Shown here piece after piece: positions 6,175-7,986 of a stretch of 7,986 nt of DNA. The stretch is from Flavobacteriales bacterium (GTDB lineage: Bacteria > Bacteroidota > Bacteroidia > Flavobacteriales_D > Crocinitomicaceae): NCBI GenBank assembly GCA_947462695.1, contig CANHQC010000083.1, positions 1 through 7,986 on the forward strand, given 5' to 3'. A program made the translations under genes and the position numbers. The notes below the pieces were generated by a model, which saw only the letters and a list, made by a program, of their open reading frames with translations, searched no databases and was not told the DNA's origin. Each line of letters opens with the position of its first letter. Position 1 is the first letter of the stretch.

Positions 6175-7468
6175 CAAAGGAGATAAGCGCGTTATTCGAG
6201 GTTGGCTTTTTTACGATTGGGCTAATTCGGTGTATCCGTTGATCATTTCTTCGGCCATCTTTCCCATTATGTACGAAAGTTTGACGAGTATAAAAGACGG
6301 TTCAGGCAAAACAATATACGATACCATTTCATTTTTTGGGATGGAGATGAAGAACACTGCCTTTTATGCTTATTTGGTCGGCGTATCCTATTTAGTTGTT
6401 GCACTTATCTCACCACTTTTATCGGGAATTGCTGATGTTACGGGGAAGAAAAAACGCTTTCTTCAATTTTTCTGCATTTTAGGCGCTTCATCTGCTTCCT
6501 TGCTCTATTTTTTTAACCCATCAAATGCCGGTAATGAATTCACTCCTTACGTTATTGGGTGGGATATTTTGCCGCTATTTTTCGCGAGTATTGGGTTTTG
6601 GGCAAGTTTAGTGTACTACAATTCGTACTTACCTGAAATTGCTGATCCTGAAGATCACAATGTCATAAGCGCTAAAGGATTTTCAATGGGGTACCTTGGG
6701 AGTTCCATTTTGCTGATTGTTATTCTTGTCCTGACACAATTTACACAGTTGATGCCTATTCGCTATGCTTTTCCGTTGGTTGGTTTGTGGTGGATTGGAT
6801 TCGCAATGTTTACTTTTTCCCGATTGCCGCACGTCGATGCGGTGCGCAAAGAAAATGTATCTGTAGTAAAGGCAGGTTTCAATGAACTGCGCCTCGTATG
6901 GAAAGATATTAAGTCACGGTTGGTTGTTCGCCGATACATTGCGAGTTACTTCATGTTTAACATGGCTGTTCAGACCGTTATGATAATGGCTACAGCATTT
7001 GCGAATAAAGAAATTGTGGGCATAAAAACACAGGATTTGATTGTGAGTATCTTGCTCATTCAATTTTTGGGAATCCTTGGTTCTGTTGTGTTTTCTAAAT
7101 TGGCAACTCGTTTTGGTAACCGGTTAGGCTTGTCAATTGCCATTGTAATCTGGATTGGGCTTTGCCTGTTCGTTTACTTTTTCGTCTTTTTGCCTTGGCA
7201 ATTTTACATCGCAGCTTCAATCGTGGGATTGGTAATGGGTGGTATTCAATCACTTGCACGTTCAACCTATTCGAAAATGTTACCCGAAACAGAAGACCAC
7301 GCTTCCTACTTTAGTTTCTTTGATGTCAGCGAGAAAATCGGATTGGCAATTGGTACAATCTCTTTTGGATTAATTGAGACGTTTACTGATATACGAACGT
7401 CAGTATTGGCGCTTGTGGTATTCTTTATTGCCGGAATTATTCTATTGCTACGCGTGCCGATCAAATAA
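6158..7468 (+). CDS. UMF1-family MFS transporter
   Basis: A 436-residue inner-membrane protein with about 11-12 hydrophobic segments, belonging to the UMF1 branch of the major facilitator superfamily (related to the vacuolar Atg22 proteins, which export amino acids). Family marks: YDWANSVYPLII at 19-30 in the first membrane helix, LSGIADVTGKKKR at 88-100 as the cytoplasmic loop between helices 2 and 3, YYNSYLPEIADPED at 153-166, GGIQSLARSTYSKMLPE at 361-377, and SFFDVSEKIGLAIGT at 386-400. The ATG at 6158 lies inside the end of the dehydrogenase gene (17-base overlap), and the family motif starts within 20 residues of it, so the start is well supported. It is last in the operon. Substrate is unknown; amino-acid transport would fit the neighbouring lysine/saccharopine enzyme, but that is inference from position and from Atg22. 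Confidence 0.88.
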   Translation: MEKKHSKGDKRVIRGWLFYDWANSVYPLIISSAIFPIMYESLTSIKDGSGKTIYDTISFFGMEMKNTAFYAYLVGVSYLVVALISPLLSGIADVTGKKKRFLQFFCILGASSASLLYFFNPSNAGNEFTPYVIGWDILPLFFASIGFWASLVYYNSYLPEIADPEDHNVISAKGFSMGYLGSSILLIVILVLTQFTQLMPIRYAFPLVGLWWIGFAMFTFSRLPHVDAVRKENVSVVKAGFNELRLVWKDIKSRLVVRRYIASYFMFNMAVQTVMIMATAFANKEIVGIKTQDLIVSILLIQFLGILGSVVFSKLATRFGNRLGLSIAIVIWIGLCLFVYFFVFLPWQFYIAASIVGLVMGGIQSLARSTYSKMLPETEDHASYFSFFDVSEKIGLAIGTISFGLIETFTDIRTSVLALVVFFIAGIILLLRVPIK

Positions 7469-7470
7469 GA

Positions 7471-7498
7471 AAGAGCTGCCTTTTTCAAGACAACTCTT
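7471..7498 (-). terminator. intrinsic terminator of gcvT
   Basis: Read on the minus strand, AAGAGTTGTC (7498-7489) and GGCAGCTCTT (7480-7471) form a ten-pair stem with two G-U wobbles and an eight-base loop TTGAAAAA, followed by the U-rich tract TCTTATTT. On the plus strand the same two wobble positions become C-A mismatches, so the hairpin favours the gcvT transcript. It begins 20 bases after the gcvT stop and ends just past the transporter stop. Confidence 0.6.
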
Positions 7499-7517
7499 CT
7501 CACTATTTTGGTTACCC

Positions 7518-7986
7518 TTATTTCTTGTAAAATGGCAATTTCACCACTTTCGCTTTGATTCCTTTTTCACGAATTTCAATGAAAATTTCAGTTTCCAATA
7601 CACTATTTGGTAACGTAACGTAACCTAATCCAATTCCGAGTTTCATCGATGGCGACATGGTTCCTGATGTTACTTTTCCGATCTCATTTCCTTCTGAATC
7701 AAGAATGCGGTAATCGTGTCGTGGAATTCCTCGGTCGATCATTTCAAACGCCACTAACTTGCGACTTACACCCGTTTCTTTTTGTTGTTTTAACAGATCG
7801 GAATCCACAAAGTCTTTCGTGAATTTGGTAATCCATCCCAATCCTGCTTCAATTGGTGAAGTTGTATCGTCAATGTCATTTCCGTATAAACAGAATCCCA
7901 TTTCTAATCGTAAGGTATCCCTTGCAGCAAGTCCAACCGGTTTAATACCAAACGAAGCTCCTGCTTCAAACACACGGTCCCAAACC
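7518..7986 (-). CDS. gcvT: aminomethyltransferase (glycine cleavage system T protein), C-terminal part
   Basis: T protein of the glycine cleavage system: transfers the methylene group from the aminomethyl-lipoyl H protein to tetrahydrofolate, releasing ammonia. The frame is open to the right window edge; 155 codons are present of the usual 360-370, so the N-terminal folate-binding half is outside. The visible part begins near VWDRVFEAG and contains the strongly conserved [20 protein letters not shown] (each block shorter in other GcvT proteins but with the same residues), then [16 protein letters not shown], and the C-terminal barrel with [28 protein letters not shown]. The segment [18 protein letters not shown] lies between the core and the barrel. 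It ends FYKK at 7520-7531 before TAA. It is convergent with the operon, leaving a 49-base gap that holds its terminator. No frameshift is seen. Confidence 0.95.
   Translation of the reverse strand, partial: VWDRVFEAGASFGIKPVGLAARDTLRLEMGFCLYGNDIDDTTSPIEAGLGWITKFTKDFVDSDLLKQQKETGVSRKLVAFEMIDRGIPRHDYRILDSEGNEIGKVTSGTMSPSMKLGIGLGYVTLPNSVLETEIFIEIREKGIKAKVVKLPFYKK

Noticed and set aside
7374..7613. 79-codon plus-strand open frame running past the end of the transporter gene into gcvT
   Set aside because: It is out of frame with the transporter, antisense to gcvT, and of low-complexity aromatic composition; it looks like a chance frame.
1..7986. Mobile element, CRISPR array, tRNA or prophage signals
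   Set aside because: No repeated spacers, transposase motifs, terminal repeats or cloverleaf-like segments were seen; coding is dense with intact metabolic genes.

Overview
The window looks like ordinary chromosomal DNA from a Bacteroidetes bacterium, most likely a Flavobacteriales relative. This rests on the low-to-moderate G+C content, the near absence of Shine-Dalgarno sequences before real starts, several TAnnTTTG promoter boxes of the Bacteroidetes sigma factor type, and gene families that are at home in that phylum (stand-alone lysine-ketoglutarate-reductase-like dehydrogenase, UMF1-type transporter, type I-beta DAHP synthase). The phylum is an inference; there is no rRNA or other marker gene. 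I see no mobile element, CRISPR array, tRNA or rRNA.

Layout. (1) Positions 1-851, minus strand: nearly complete 3-hydroxybutyryl-CoA dehydrogenase, missing only its C-terminal tip. (2) 945-1346, plus: small DCC/DUF393 thiol-disulfide oxidoreductase-like protein. (3) 1336-2169, minus: alpha/beta hydrolase whose stop overlaps the end of gene 2; a perfect inverted repeat covers the junction. (4) 2170-2266: divergent promoter region. (5) 2267-7468, plus: a compact five-gene operon with junctions of 4-bp overlap, 1-bp overlap, 4-bp gap and 17-bp overlap. (6) 7518-7986, minus: C-terminal part of the glycine cleavage T protein, with its terminator hairpin lying just beyond the end of the operon.

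The operon is the part worth attention. Its first three genes are a ribulose-phosphate-3-epimerase-like barrel fused to a CBS pair, a DAHP synthase with an altered active-site loop, and a KdsC-type HAD phosphatase carrying an unusual 70-residue N-terminal domain that resembles a degenerate Cro/C1 helix-turn-helix. In order and architecture this echoes the classical Kdo triad (KdsD = sugar isomerase + CBS; KdsA = PEP-dependent 3-deoxy-ulosonate-phosphate synthase; KdsC = phosphatase), but with a different sugar-phosphate barrel and a seven-carbon-type synthase. A reasonable hypothesis is a pathway, or a regulated branch, that makes and dephosphorylates a 3-deoxy-heptulosonate rather than Kdo; the conservative alternative is ordinary shikimate-pathway DAHP synthesis in a conserved housekeeping operon.

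The last two operon genes are a saccharopine-forming-type dehydrogenase (lysine/2-oxoglutarate reductase half of AASS) and a UMF1 major-facilitator transporter; their link to the first three genes is by co-transcription only.
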